From Streptomyces hyaluromycini (GTDB lineage: Bacteria > Actinomycetota > Actinomycetes > Streptomycetales > Streptomycetaceae): 64,000 nucleotides of DNA. The notes beneath the pieces were generated by a model. The model was not told where the DNA came from. It did no database searches and saw only the letters and a list, made by a program, of their open reading frames with translations. Position numbers and translations under genes: made by a program. Shown here in pieces: positions 52,901 through 61,886 of the stretch; positions within the stretch are counted from its first letter, which is position 1, and every line of letters starts with the position of its first letter. The DNA lies in assembly GCF_002217755.1 (NCBI RefSeq), contig NZ_BCFL01000035.1, positions 90,607-154,606 of the forward strand. The letters are read 5' to 3'.

Positions 52901-55900
52901 CGATGCCGACCAACTCGCTGGCCAAGCCCTTCAGAGCGACACGTACACGGCGGCGGGCGGCACCGTCAACGCCGCAACCGTCAACGGCCCGTTCACCTTC
53001 ACCACGACCACCCACGCTGCCCAGACCCCGTGGACGGACTGGACCCAGGACGACAACCCCGGCCAGACCGAACCGGACCTGTCGACCCTCCCCGATCTGA
53101 ACGCCCTGCGGATCAAGACCGCACAGTCGCACGGCTACGCGCTGCTCGCCGACGGGACATGGCGCCACACCCGCACCGACACCACCTACGACAGCCAGGG
53201 CCGCGTCTCAACCGTCGACGCACACGGGGACGTGAGCGTGGCCGCGCAGGAGAAGTGCGCCACCACCACGTATGCGGCGCCGTCGTCCAGCAACACCATG
53301 GCCCAATCCTACCCAGACCAGGTCACCTCCGTCAGCGGCCCCTGCGGCACGGCAGCCTCTGCGAGCACGCTGCTGGCGGACAAGAAGATCTACTACGACG
53401 GTGACGGCACCCTCACCAACCTGGGCACGTTCGGACAGCTCGACCAGACCAGCAGCACCGCCATCGGCCAGGTCACTGCCGTACGCACCGCGACCGGTTA
53501 CACCGGGACGACGGAGAACTGGCAGACCAGCTCGGCCATGAAGTACGACGGGGCCGGCCGGGTCACCGACGCCCTGGACGTCACCGGGCAGAACACCCAC
53601 ACCGCCTTCAGTCCAGCCTGGAGCGCGTTTGGCGGCAACACCAACCCGACCAGCATCACGAGCACGAACTCCAAGAACTGGACGGTCACCTCCACCCTCG
53701 ACCCGCTGCGTGGCCTGGCCACCGAGAACGTCGACGCCAACAACCGCAAGACCGACATCACCTACGACGCGCTCGGCCGACGCACAGCCGTCTGGCTACC
53801 CGGCCGGGACAAGGCATCGGGCCAGAGCGCGGACGAGACATTCACCTACTCGATCAACCCCGGTGTGGTCACCGGGCCCAGTGGCAGCATCACCTCACCG
53901 GGCGACCCCTCCGCGGTGACCACGAAGACACTGCGCGAGGACGGCACCTACGCCTCGTCGATCACCATCTACGACGGAATGCTGCAGCCGCGCCAGACCC
54001 AGGCCACGGCCGACGGCGACAGCAACTCCGGCCGGATCATCTCCGACACCTTCTACGACTCGCACGGCTGGCAGACCGCGTCGTTCGCGCCCTACTCCGA
54101 GCCGAACAACGGCCCCTCCACCACGCTGTACGCGGCGAACGAGAATCAGGTCCCGTCGGAGACCACCACTGAGTACGACGGCGAGGGCCGCGGGGTCACC
54201 AGCACGCTGTGGCACCAGGCGGTTCCGCAGTGGCACAGCACCACCAGCTACCCCGGTGCCGACGAGACCGACACCACCGCCCCGGCCGGCGGCCGCTCCG
54301 CCGCGACCTACACCAACGCACTGGGACAGACCACCGAAAGCGTCGTCAAGAACACCGGCAGCACGGTCAAACTGACCCAGGGCCAGGTCATCCCATCGGG
54401 CACGTCACTGACCTCGGACAGCACCCGCCTGACCATGCAGGCCGACGGCAACCTGGTACTGACCTCCCTCGCGACCGGCAAGACTTTGTGGTCGACCAGC
54501 ACCTCCGGTAACCTGGGAGCCTTTGCCACCTTGCGGAGCGACGGCAACTTCGTCGTCTACAACGCTGGAGCCACCACCACTCTGTGGTCGACCGGAACCA
54601 CCACCGGCACCGTGATGCAGATCCAGAACGACGCCAACATGGTGCTCTATGACGGCACCGGTACCGCGATCTGGAAGACCGACACCTGGCACCTGGCCAG
54701 CGAGGCCGCCGCCACCACCACCTACACCTACACACCCGCCGGTCAGGTCGACACGATCAAGGACAACGCCGGCAACGCCTGGTCCTACCACTACAACCTG
54801 CTGGGCCAGAAGACGTCCCAGACCGACCCGAACACCGGTACCACCAGCTACGACCAGTACGACGTCGCCGGCAACCTGCAACAGACCACCGACTCGCGCG
54901 GGCAGGCTCTGTCCTACAGTTACGACTGGGACAACCGCCCCGTAGCCGAGTACAAGGGAGCGTGGTCGGCCACCCCCGACCCCACCAAGGAACTCGCCTC
55001 CTGGGCGTACGACACGCTCGCGAAGGGCTACCCGACGTCGTCCACCCGGTACGTCGGCGGGACGTCGGGATCGGCGTACGCCCAGGCGGTCACCGGCTAC
55101 AACACCGCCTACCAGCCGACCGGCAGCACCCTCACCGTCCCGGCCGCAGACGGCTTCGCCGCAGCCGGACAGTCCACCGCCCCCAGCAGCGGCACCGTCA
55201 CTTACACCAGCACGGTTGACTACACCCCCACGGTGGGGCTGCTGTCCAGTACCCATTACGAGGCCGACGGCAACCTGCCCGCCGAGACCGTTAACTTTGG
55301 CTACACGGTCAACGGCAACCTGAACGGCTTCGGCGGTGCCATCAGCCTGTCCAACCTCCCTTCCTACCTGGACACCACCGTCCACGACCCCTTCGGGCGG
55401 GTCCTGCAGACCAACTACGGCCCCACCGGCAAGGAACTCGTCAACTCTGCCCAGTACGACGTCACCACCGGCCGGGTCACCCAGACGGAAAGCCAACTGC
55501 AGACATCCACGACCCCACTGGACGTGGACAACTACCGCTACAACCAGGCCGGCGAGATCACCGCGATCGACGACCTGCAGAACAACACCACCCACGACAC
55601 CCAGTGCTTCACCTACGACTCCTTCCAGCGCCTGACCGCCGCCTGGACAGACACGGCAGGTATCACCAACTCCACAAGCGCCCCGGTCGGAGCCGTCGGC
55701 AGCTGTAACACCAGCTCTGTGCAGACCACCACCACGGCACCGGTCATGGCCGGCACGGTCGGTGGCCCGGCAGCGTACTGGCAGACGTACACCTACGACC
55801 TGCTCGGCGACCGCACGAGCATGGTCAACCACGACACCACCGGCACCGCGGCCAACAACACCACACAAACCACCGCCTACACAGGCACCGACGGCACCGC

Positions 55901-58568
55901 CACCGCGACCCTGCCCGACCAGGCTGGCACCACGACCAGCAGCAACCCGACCACCGGCACCGCCACCTGGACCCCCACGTACACCGACCCGGCCTACAGC
56001 AATAAGAACGCCGGCGACACCATCAGCCGGAAGACAACCACCACCGGCCCGCTCAACACCGGCTTCACCCTCACCGGCGGCGGCAAGCTCTGCATCGACG
56101 ACGCAGGCGCCTCCACCACCCCCGGCGCGGTGGTCCGCACCTACACCTGCAACGCCTCCGCAGCCCAGAACTGGACGATCGGCACCGACGGCACCGTCAA
56201 GGTGCTCGGCACCATGTGCCTGGACACCACCGGCAACGCCACCACCGCCGGCACCCTCCTCGTCATCGACACCTGCAACAGCGACGCCACCCAGAAGTGG
56301 AAGGTCACCAACACCGGCACCCTGGTCAGCAACGCCAACAGCGCGATGTGCGTGACCGACCCGGGCGCCAGCGCGACCATCCGTACCCAGCTCACCCTCG
56401 CCACCTGCGGCAGCGCGGGCCAGACCTGGACCACCGCAGGCACCGGAGCCCTGCCTCCCGGCCAGACCCAGACCTTCACCTACGACGCCGAAGGCCGCAC
56501 CGCCACCGTCGCCACCGGCTCGGGCACCGACACCAACACCAGCAGCTACCTCTACGACGCCGACGGCAACCTGCTGGAACAGACCAGCAGCGTCGACGGC
56601 ACCGCCAAGACCCGCATCCTGTACCTGTTCGGCGGCACCGAGCAGATCACTCTGAACGTCTCCGCCAAAACCTGGACCGGCCTGCGCTACTACCACGGCC
56701 CGGACGGCACCACCATCTGCCGCTCCAGCAGCGGGACCGTCACCTACGAAGTCGCCAACGCCCAGGGCACCGCCACCACCGCCATCGACGCCAGCACCCT
56801 GGCGGTCACCCGCCGCTACTACGACCCCTACGGCAACACCCGCGGCACCAAGCCCACCACCTGGGTCTCCACCGACGAGAACCACGGCTACCTCGGCCAG
56901 CCCACCGATGCCAGCACCGGCCTGGACCTCCTCGGCGCCCGCAACTACGACCCCGCCCAGGGCCGCTTCCTCACCCCCGATCCGCTCTTCGAGGCGAGCG
57001 ATCCCAACCAGATGGGCGGCTACACCTACGCCGGCGACAATCCGGTCTCCGGAAGCGACCCGACCGGAACCATCCTGGTCAACAACGACGGCACACAGTG
57101 CAGCGGCGGCTGGAGCAAGTGCAGCGGCCAGGCGGGCTCGGGCGGCGGGTCGAAGAAGTCGGGAACCGGCACATCCAGTGGCAACACCAGTTCTTCGCCG
57201 TCACCGTCCACCACGCCCTCGCCCTCGATGAGCTCCACGCCCGCCTCGACGCAGACGCCCACCCCGACCCTCGGTGAAGTGCCCTGCGCGCCCGCCGACT
57301 TCGGTACGGACAGATGCGAAAGCTATGGCGGCGGCACGGCCATGGTCATGGCCATGGTCGCGCCTGTAGCAGTGCCCTTGGCCATAGCATGCCTGGAATC
57401 AGGCGTCGTGGACTGCGCCACCGGATTGCTTCTCGGCGTTGCCGACGGTGAAGCGGGCGGCAGCCTGCTCCTCGGCAGCCGTATCTTCGTGGGAATCAGT
57501 GCCACGGCAGAGGCAATCGAAGAGCAGGCTGACACCTTGGCTGCCAAGGCCGGGGCATCCGAGAAGGCTACGGAAGACGCATCGGCCGCGAAGGGGGCCG
57601 TCGCCAAGGACCCGGACCCTCAGACCCACGCTGAACATGCCAACGCTGCCGCGGCTAAGCCGGACACCCCCGGAAAGGGTGCCAGCGGCTCCCCGAAGGG
57701 CTGTAGCTTCTCGCCCAGCACGCCAGTCCTCATGGACGGTGGCAAGACCAAACCGATCGGCAAAATCAAGACCGGCGACAAGGTCGAATCCGCCGACCCC
57801 GAGACTGGCAAGCACCAAGGCGCACGCACGGTCCAGCACGTGTGGATCAACCACGACCACGACCTGCTCGACCTCACCATCCGCACCAAAGACGGCCACA
57901 CCACCACCCTCCACACCACCGCCAACCACCCCTTCTGGGACGACACAACACACACCTGGGTGGCTGCTGGCAAACTCCACCATGGCGACGCCCTCAACAC
58001 CGCCACCAACGGCCACGCTTACGTTGTCGCTGCCCAGCCCACACCCGGTGCGGCATACCGCTGGAACCTCACTGTCCAGCAACTCCACACGTACTATGTC
58101 GTGGCGGGCGGCACGCCGATCTTGGTTCATAACACTGGCACCGGACCTAACCTGTGCAACGTTTCAGGCCCCGCCCACGTTCAATCGCGAGTGGATGATC
58201 TGACCGATGCGGCCGGAGCTGGTGCTGGATTTAGGACAATGGGAGGACTTCACGCAGATGTGCCCGGAGGGAGCGGCGGACTCGACTTCTATGCCGTTGG
58301 TGCACGGGCAGATTTGACGCCTGCCCAGTTCGGTGAGCTCCCTGACCTGGGTAACACAGAGTTTGGATTCCGTGTGCCGCAGCCCGCTAAGACCGTAGCC
58401 AAGGAAGATCTCTGGCATGCTGAGGTGAAGTTGTTCAATGAGACAGCGGGAGTATTGCAATTGCAGCCCAGGTTCCTAGTCGTTAGCCGACCTATTTGCC
58501 CTGCGTGTGAGGACTTCCTCATAAATAGAGGTGCTACCTTGACATCTGCTACCACGGCAGAATGGTAG
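49971..58568 (+). CDS. Rhs/YD-repeat polymorphic toxin with two lectin domains, HINT domain and deaminase-like tip
   Basis: A 2,865-residue exported protein. GTG 49971 follows GGGGGGA, and a signal/anchor (LATTAVALLTLLVPAAVAAG) lies at 22-41. A Pro/Thr-rich region precedes the Rhs shell, which starts with SYDSQSEDGETSARNSQASW; YD repeats run from about 1050 to 2270. Embedded in them are a bulb-type lectin (about 1460-1573; LTMQADGNLVLTSLATGKTL) and a ricin-type trefoil (about 2026-2157; KLCIDDAGASTTPGAVVR, QNW/QKW repeats). The Rhs core follows at 2277-2368 (LDLLGARNYDPAQGRFLTPD), then a Ser/Pro linker, hydrophobic segment (about 2455), HINT domain 2580-2722 (GCSFSPSTPVLMDGG; ILVHN) and tip 2723-2865 with LWHAEVKLFNE and RPICPACEDFLINRG, the HAE and CxxC zinc motifs of deaminases. 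Released by HINT cleavage, the tip would act in rival cells. Confidence 0.88.
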   Translation: MSGKRRWYASVQYRIWGRALTLATTAVALLTLLVPAAVAAGVVVGPYRFKGTVWNPKALPKTPAVGSHALRRPTAVRPRGYKAASRYQAVKPVWPKAGTKTVSLTHTTGTGNTASSTAATPGSPSSPASPSSAPTKAASTPALSTRVLPVTKPVKAGGLPVWVAPAPAAGHKSGSVKASGPAAVKVKVASHAQTLRAGADGMLLAFTRTDGKSGGGRVRVVIDYSSLAKAYGGGFGSRLRLFQVPACAMTTPQLKQCGTRTPITFTNRATADQLTATLVLGSSSAAASRTASGATESMAMSANSATANTTAVEVTSGSSGSQGNYAATSLNPSGSWQTSGTGAFTYSYPIDVPSAVGGNAPSVALSYDSQSEDGETSARNSQASWIGDGWDYQPGFVERTYRSCGTLLDSSGKKILKGSGDQCWAGDNATISFGSHSGQLVPDGVDSSVPGEIKQWRLQGDDGTLVQELSGAANGLHDGVYFRLLTTDGTAAYFGADHSPTGAGPSGAMQSGTPGDSSTDSAWGVPVLHSKSGDPCYDSAKGKASQCDKHEGWRWNLDFVVSPSGFVQRYDYTTETNYYDLGGGQAATGDSGTLTSYVRGGKLDSVSYGYKLTDEQTGRKPAGQVVFTSKQRCQTTDTFTDCSAGNLNDNTAPHWPDVPWDLHCDSTDSTTLPSGSTSVPTDVCITAGPTFWSTTRLDSITTKVHVKDSSTDDLVDVDSYQLGQVYSDAGGTVDPVTGTTIDPKDAGSLQAVTWLQSIQHTGKDTYGNGNSAIKLNQVSFTGTEIDNRVNDTSPSAPPLYRPRISSIQTETGESIAVNYNTNPCANKTLSISAADSNTNSCYPVYWTVPGASKPIADWFNKTTVHTVTASDLTIASQYKPNSQNIPAGSETQVSTYSYAGPAWHRDDSAQTDDQYRTWDQFRGFRTVTVQTGQAPEPVTQQTTTYLQGMDGDYKADGTRRSVSVDAKVGGSTVQTVTDADQLAGQALQSDTYTAAGGTVNAATVNGPFTFTTTTHAAQTPWTDWTQDDNPGQTEPDLSTLPDLNALRIKTAQSHGYALLADGTWRHTRTDTTYDSQGRVSTVDAHGDVSVAAQEKCATTTYAAPSSSNTMAQSYPDQVTSVSGPCGTAASASTLLADKKIYYDGDGTLTNLGTFGQLDQTSSTAIGQVTAVRTATGYTGTTENWQTSSAMKYDGAGRVTDALDVTGQNTHTAFSPAWSAFGGNTNPTSITSTNSKNWTVTSTLDPLRGLATENVDANNRKTDITYDALGRRTAVWLPGRDKASGQSADETFTYSINPGVVTGPSGSITSPGDPSAVTTKTLREDGTYASSITIYDGMLQPRQTQATADGDSNSGRIISDTFYDSHGWQTASFAPYSEPNNGPSTTLYAANENQVPSETTTEYDGEGRGVTSTLWHQAVPQWHSTTSYPGADETDTTAPAGGRSAATYTNALGQTTESVVKNTGSTVKLTQGQVIPSGTSLTSDSTRLTMQADGNLVLTSLATGKTLWSTSTSGNLGAFATLRSDGNFVVYNAGATTTLWSTGTTTGTVMQIQNDANMVLYDGTGTAIWKTDTWHLASEAAATTTYTYTPAGQVDTIKDNAGNAWSYHYNLLGQKTSQTDPNTGTTSYDQYDVAGNLQQTTDSRGQALSYSYDWDNRPVAEYKGAWSATPDPTKELASWAYDTLAKGYPTSSTRYVGGTSGSAYAQAVTGYNTAYQPTGSTLTVPAADGFAAAGQSTAPSSGTVTYTSTVDYTPTVGLLSSTHYEADGNLPAETVNFGYTVNGNLNGFGGAISLSNLPSYLDTTVHDPFGRVLQTNYGPTGKELVNSAQYDVTTGRVTQTESQLQTSTTPLDVDNYRYNQAGEITAIDDLQNNTTHDTQCFTYDSFQRLTAAWTDTAGITNSTSAPVGAVGSCNTSSVQTTTTAPVMAGTVGGPAAYWQTYTYDLLGDRTSMVNHDTTGTAANNTTQTTAYTGTDGTATATLPDQAGTTTSSNPTTGTATWTPTYTDPAYSNKNAGDTISRKTTTTGPLNTGFTLTGGGKLCIDDAGASTTPGAVVRTYTCNASAAQNWTIGTDGTVKVLGTMCLDTTGNATTAGTLLVIDTCNSDATQKWKVTNTGTLVSNANSAMCVTDPGASATIRTQLTLATCGSAGQTWTTAGTGALPPGQTQTFTYDAEGRTATVATGSGTDTNTSSYLYDADGNLLEQTSSVDGTAKTRILYLFGGTEQITLNVSAKTWTGLRYYHGPDGTTICRSSSGTVTYEVANAQGTATTAIDASTLAVTRRYYDPYGNTRGTKPTTWVSTDENHGYLGQPTDASTGLDLLGARNYDPAQGRFLTPDPLFEASDPNQMGGYTYAGDNPVSGSDPTGTILVNNDGTQCSGGWSKCSGQAGSGGGSKKSGTGTSSGNTSSSPSPSTTPSPSMSSTPASTQTPTPTLGEVPCAPADFGTDRCESYGGGTAMVMAMVAPVAVPLAIACLESGVVDCATGLLLGVADGEAGGSLLLGSRIFVGISATAEAIEEQADTLAAKAGASEKATEDASAAKGAVAKDPDPQTHAEHANAAAAKPDTPGKGASGSPKGCSFSPSTPVLMDGGKTKPIGKIKTGDKVESADPETGKHQGARTVQHVWINHDHDLLDLTIRTKDGHTTTLHTTANHPFWDDTTHTWVAAGKLHHGDALNTATNGHAYVVAAQPTPGAAYRWNLTVQQLHTYYVVAGGTPILVHNTGTGPNLCNVSGPAHVQSRVDDLTDAAGAGAGFRTMGGLHADVPGGSGGLDFYAVGARADLTPAQFGELPDLGNTEFGFRVPQPAKTVAKEDLWHAEVKLFNETAGVLQLQPRFLVVSRPICPACEDFLINRGATLTSATTAEW

Positions 58569-58604
58569 TGAGTCGGCTGTGAGCCGTGCGGGAAGGAGGG
58601 TGAG

Positions 58605-59159
58605 ATGTCTGATCCATCGTCCAGTGACGTACTGGATGGCATGTCTTCCAAGGCGCTGAGCTGCGTCGCAGCTCTTCGGATTGGCGGGGGGCTGTATATC
58701 CTCGCTGAAGCGGCTGGGCAAGGAGACCTCTACTATCAGGCGGATGCCGGTGTGCGTGCTGGGCTCAGGTCCTGCGAGGGGAGGCGCCTGAACGCCGATG
58801 TGGTTCGCATTGCCAAGAAGGCGTGTCGCCGTTTGATCGCCGAGTTCTCTGGGGCCGAGAGAACGCTCCAGTTTTCCCTTGGTGGATTCGAACTCCTGGA
58901 AGCAGTACTGGATTTGATCGAAGCTGAAGTTGGCGAGACCTCAGAATCTTATATCACGGTATTCCAAAAGGCGTTTGAGGTTGCTTCGCTTTGGCCTGAA
59001 ACGGTGGATATCGATGGGCATGTCAGCCTGCAGGAATTCGAGCGATCTTGTCAGCGAGAATCGATCACCCAGCTGCGCGCGGGCGGAATTCCGGGCCTTC
59101 GTGGTGTGCTAGGGCCCCGAGAGCTTAGTTATCGTGACCTCGCGAGAGGCATAAGCTAA
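58605..59159 (+). CDS. Putative immunity protein for the deaminase-like Rhs tip
   Basis: A 184-residue, mainly helical protein 36 nt after the Rhs stop, with GGAAGGAGGG just before ATG 58605. It contains SKALSCVAALRIGGGLYILA, CEGRRLNADVVRIAKKACRR and FELLEAVLDLIEAEVGETSE. No known immunity family was recognised. Position, lower GC and the shared terminator that follows support a cognate antitoxin role, by inference. Confidence 0.65.
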   Translation: MSDPSSSDVLDGMSSKALSCVAALRIGGGLYILAEAAGQGDLYYQADAGVRAGLRSCEGRRLNADVVRIAKKACRRLIAEFSGAERTLQFSLGGFELLEAVLDLIEAEVGETSESYITVFQKAFEVASLWPETVDIDGHVSLQEFERSCQRESITQLRAGGIPGLRGVLGPRELSYRDLARGIS

Positions 59160-59192
59160 AGGGCAAGGTGTTTCCTAGCATTGCGGGTATCG

Positions 59193-59229
59193 AACGACCC
59201 CACCGGTAGATCTTGCCGGTGGGGTCGTT
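59193..59229. terminator. Hairpin terminator after the immunity gene of locus B
   Basis: AACGACCCCACCGG (59193-59206) pairs perfectly with 59216-59229 around a 9-nt loop, followed by TTT. The CCCCACCGG core recurs at 62834-62858. Confidence 0.85.
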
Positions 59230-59238
59230 TCGGGCGTC

Positions 59239-59260
59239 TGACGGCAGTAGCTGACGGCAA
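59239..59260. repeat. attL of integrative element B
   Basis: Two TGACGGCA copies with TAGC between; one base different from attR at 61865-61886 and from 8088-8109. It stands 10 nt after the terminator of the toxin-immunity module. Confidence 0.8.
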
Positions 59261-60580
59261 CGTCAGCGGACGGTGCTGCACAAGTCGGCGGATTGTTGCC
59301 GTCGTCGAGCTCGGTCGTAGGCTCGGCGAAGGTGCCGAGGGCGTGGCCGAGGAGGTCGATGGCCTGGCGCTGGAGGCGGAGACGGACGTGTGCGTACACC
59401 GTTGCGGTCACCCCGATGTGGGCATGGCCCAGCAGCTCCTTGATGACGACCAGTTCGACGCCCTGCTCCAGGAGCAGGGTCGCCGTCGAGTGGCGGAGGT
59501 CGTGAAACCGGATCGGCCGCAGGCGGGCTTCGCGGAGCAGGGCGTTGAAGTGGCGGGTGAGCGTGGCGGGTTCGATGGGGTGGCCGTCGAGGCGTGTGAA
59601 GACGTGGCCGCTGCCCTGCCAGCGCGAGCCCGCCTCGTCCTTCTCCTGTGCTTGCCGGGCGCGGTGTGCGCGAAGTGAGGTGACGCAGGAGGCCGGCAGG
59701 GCGATGCGCCGCTCGGAGCTGATGGTTTTTGGTCGGCAGTGTGGCCAGGCCCCTGCTGGTGGTGCGTTGGAGGGTGCGGCGGATGCTGGCTGTGCCGTTG
59801 TCGAGGTCTTCCCAGTGCAGGCCGAGGAGTTCGCCCTTGCGTAGTCCTGTGCGTAGGGCCAGTTCGAACAGCGCGGCGAGCCGGTGCCTGTGGGCGGCGG
59901 CGAGGAAGTGTCGGGCTTCGTCGGTGGTGAGGGGTTGAAGCGGCGGGGGCGGGGTGTGCCGGTGCGGACGTTGCGGGCGACGTTGCGTGGGATCTCCTCC
60001 TCGCGGACAGCGTGCTCCAGGGCGGACTTGAGTACGGAGTGGATGTAGGCGAGCGTGAGCGGGGAGAGCCGTTTGCGGCAGCATTGGCCGATGGCGCAGC
60101 AGCGCGGGCGTCGGCTGGCCTGCGCGTTGGGGTCGCGTCGGGCGTCGGTGCCGCGTGCGCAGCACTGTCTGACGGTCCGCAGATCGTTCAGCCAGGTGCG
60201 GACGTCCTTGGCGGTGAGCTTGGCGAGCTTCTTCCTGCCCAGGCCCGGTATGAGGTACCGCTCGACAACGGCGGTGTAGCGGGTGTGGGAGGTCTCGCGG
60301 AGTTGGTGGACCGCGACGTTCTCCAGCCAGTACGCCAGGTATGTCGCGAGGCTGCCCTGGTTTCTGACGGCGGGGACGCCGCGGTTGCTGGCAGCGATCT
60401 TCTCGGTCAGTTTGGCCCGGGCCTCCGTGCGTGAGCTGCCGTAGACGCGGACGCGTTTTCGGGTGTTGCCGGGGGCGAGGACGTATCCGGCGGCTTCCCA
60501 GCGGCGGTCTTTTCGCTGGTAGACGGTTCCGTCGCCGTTGGCGCGGGTGCGGCGGGAGGTGGGGGTGTCGCAGGGTGTGG

Positions 60581-60769
60581 TCATGCGGCTTCCTGGTCGA
60601 GGCGGGTGTGGATGAAGTCGGTGAGGGCGTGTGCGGGGATGCGGCGGGCGCGGCCGAGGGTGAGGGAGGGGAGTTGCCGGGTGCGGATGAGGTCGTAGAT
60701 AGCGGTGCGGCCGAGTTGGAGGCGTTCCATGACCTGGGGGACGGTGAGGAGTTCCGTGCTGGCGGTCAC
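60581..60769 (-). CDS. xis: Excisionase-like HTH protein of element B
   Basis: A 62-residue protein with the same fold and length as 9425-9610 (TVPQVMERLQLGRTAIYDLI; GRARRIPAHALTDF). GTG 60769 overlaps the rep stop, and its own stop overlaps the int start, so the operon order is kept even though rep is reduced to a fragment. Confidence 0.85.
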   Translation of the reverse strand: MTASTELLTVPQVMERLQLGRTAIYDLIRTRQLPSLTLGRARRIPAHALTDFIHTRLDQEAA

Positions 60770-60985
60770 GTGAGGGCCCCCGTTCGGACAGCACGGGGCA
60801 GCCGGTGGGTGGAGTGACCGGCGCGGTCACCGGAGCGCTCCGAGCGTCGGGTTCGGGTCGGTTGCTTGGGCTGGGTCTGCCGTTTTGCGGTCAGGAGGTG
60901 GGCGAGGTGTTCGAGTTCGGGCAGGAGGCCGGTTCCGGCGTACTGCCAGTGGGAGATGACGTGGGGCGGCGTGGGCGCAGGCCGG
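60766..60985 (-). pseudogene. RepSA-like initiator, C-terminal fragment
   Basis: About 70 residues before TGA 60766 begin VISHWQYAGTGLLPELEHLA, equivalent to LVLAHWAYDGTGLTPDHERL near the end of 9603-10425. All functional motifs are lost. At about 60985 the sequence passes abruptly into the GntR gene of the other strand. Confidence 0.7.
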
Positions 60986-60996
60986 CGGGCAGCGGG

Positions 60997-61386
60997 GTGC
61001 CGCTGACGTTCGAGGTCATCGCCGAGGACCTGCGCGAGCGGATCCGCTCGGGTGGGCTGCAGCCGGGGGACGCGTTGCCGACGCAGGCCGTGCTGATGAG
61101 GGAGTTCGGGGCGGCGAGCCTGACCGTGCAGAAGGCCATGACCCTGCTGAAGCAGGACGGCTGGGCGGTCTCCCGACCCGGAAAGGGCGCCTTCGTCGCC
61201 CACCACGATCACGCCGCCGACGACGCTGATGACCTCGACGGCCCGGAGGCGACGGCCCCCGTCGGCGGGACGGCGGCTCGCGTCGAGACGCTGGAACGGG
61301 AACTGGCCGAGGCGGTCGAGCAGCTGGCCGATCTCCGCGCCCGCGTCCAGGCACAGGAGGCGGGCGGCGGCGAGCGGGGCCGCTGA
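60997..61386 (+). CDS. GntR-family regulator (KorSA-like)
   Basis: A 129-residue protein. The GntR winged helix lies at 1-70 (FEVIAEDLRERIRSGGLQPG; GAASLTVQKAMTLLKQDGWA), followed by an acidic linker and a C-terminal coiled coil (RVETLERELAEAVEQLADLR) instead of an effector domain. Small GntR proteins of this form keep replication and transfer genes of pSAM2-like elements repressed. GTG 60997 is taken as start because the upstream frame is antisense of the rep fragment. Its targets in the element are mostly gone. Confidence 0.8.
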   Translation: MPLTFEVIAEDLRERIRSGGLQPGDALPTQAVLMREFGAASLTVQKAMTLLKQDGWAVSRPGKGAFVAHHDHAADDADDLDGPEATAPVGGTAARVETLERELAEAVEQLADLRARVQAQEAGGGERGR

Positions 61387-61864
61387 CCCGCCGTGCCGCG
61401 TGGCCCGGAGCGTGCGTTCAGATTTTCTCTACGAGGTTCAAGGCGGCGCCCGCCCGTCTGAGCTGGCCGAGCATCGCCGACTGACCCACCGTCGGGCGAG
61501 CAGCCGAGGCCCGCGCGAGGTGCTGGCAGACGGCCGGACCCAGGCGCGAGCGGGGCCCAACCTGGTGCCGCCGGAGCCAAGTTGTGGGCGTGGAGCCCTC
61601 GTGCTTCGCACAGCAAGTTGTCGCCTACGACCGTCCTACGGCCGGATCGCAGGCAAGGGCCGACCCAAGGGGCCGACCCTCACGTCCGTCGCCGGGCTCA
61701 CCGAGGGCGGTGGCCTTTCGCCTCCGGCGGGGAGCACAGCTCCCGGTCTGGCTCCCGCGCTGCCAGACTGGCCGAGCCCGCCGCACGCTGCCGAGGGCCT
61801 ACCCGGCGGCCGACCGCTGCGCCGCCGCGCGGAGTGCCCGGCCTGCCTGATTGGTCAAGATCCT
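61387..61864. other. Right end of element B without recognisable genes
   Basis: GC-rich sequence with several open but unconvincing frames and short inverted repeats (for example GGCCGACC near 61660). No ribosome site or protein family could be supported. Confidence 0.5.
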
Positions 61865-61886
61865 TGACGGCAGTAGTTGACGGCAA
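61865..61886. repeat. attR of integrative element B
   Basis: Two TGACGGCA copies with TAGT between, identical to 8088-8109. Beyond it starts the flank of the orphan toxin cassette. Confidence 0.8.

Larger units (their letters stand above)
59175..60584 (-). pseudogene. int: Tyrosine recombinase of element B, inactivated by compensating frameshifts
   Basis: The frame is open from ATG 60584 to 59175 (469 residues) and matches the intact int at 8112-9428 (GDGTVYQRKDRRWEAAGYVL; HDLRHSTATLLLEQG; GHAHIGVTATVYAHV). But one base is missing near 59932 and one extra stands near 59730 (ACCAAAAACC against ACCAAGACC). About 65 residues between RRFNP and KTISSE are therefore out of frame, and the catalytic Arg of ALRTGLRKGELLGL is lost. 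A third one-base loss near 59270 removes the normal stop, so the frame reads through the att site and the immunity terminator. Probably inactive, or a sequencing artefact. Confidence 0.85.
59239..61886. mobile_element. Decayed pSAM2-like integrative element B
   Basis: A 2.65-kb segment bounded by near-identical 22-bp repeats. It contains int (frameshifted), xis, the C-terminal end of rep and a GntR regulator, the gene set of small actinomycete integrative elements, without transfer genes. The rep gene is deleted near 60985. It separates the complete Rhs locus from two orphan toxin cassettes. Confidence 0.8.

Noticed and set aside
50832..56885. Frames of 616 and 826 codons on the minus strand
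   Set aside because: Antisense of the Rhs gene; Val/Gly/Arg-rich without any motif.
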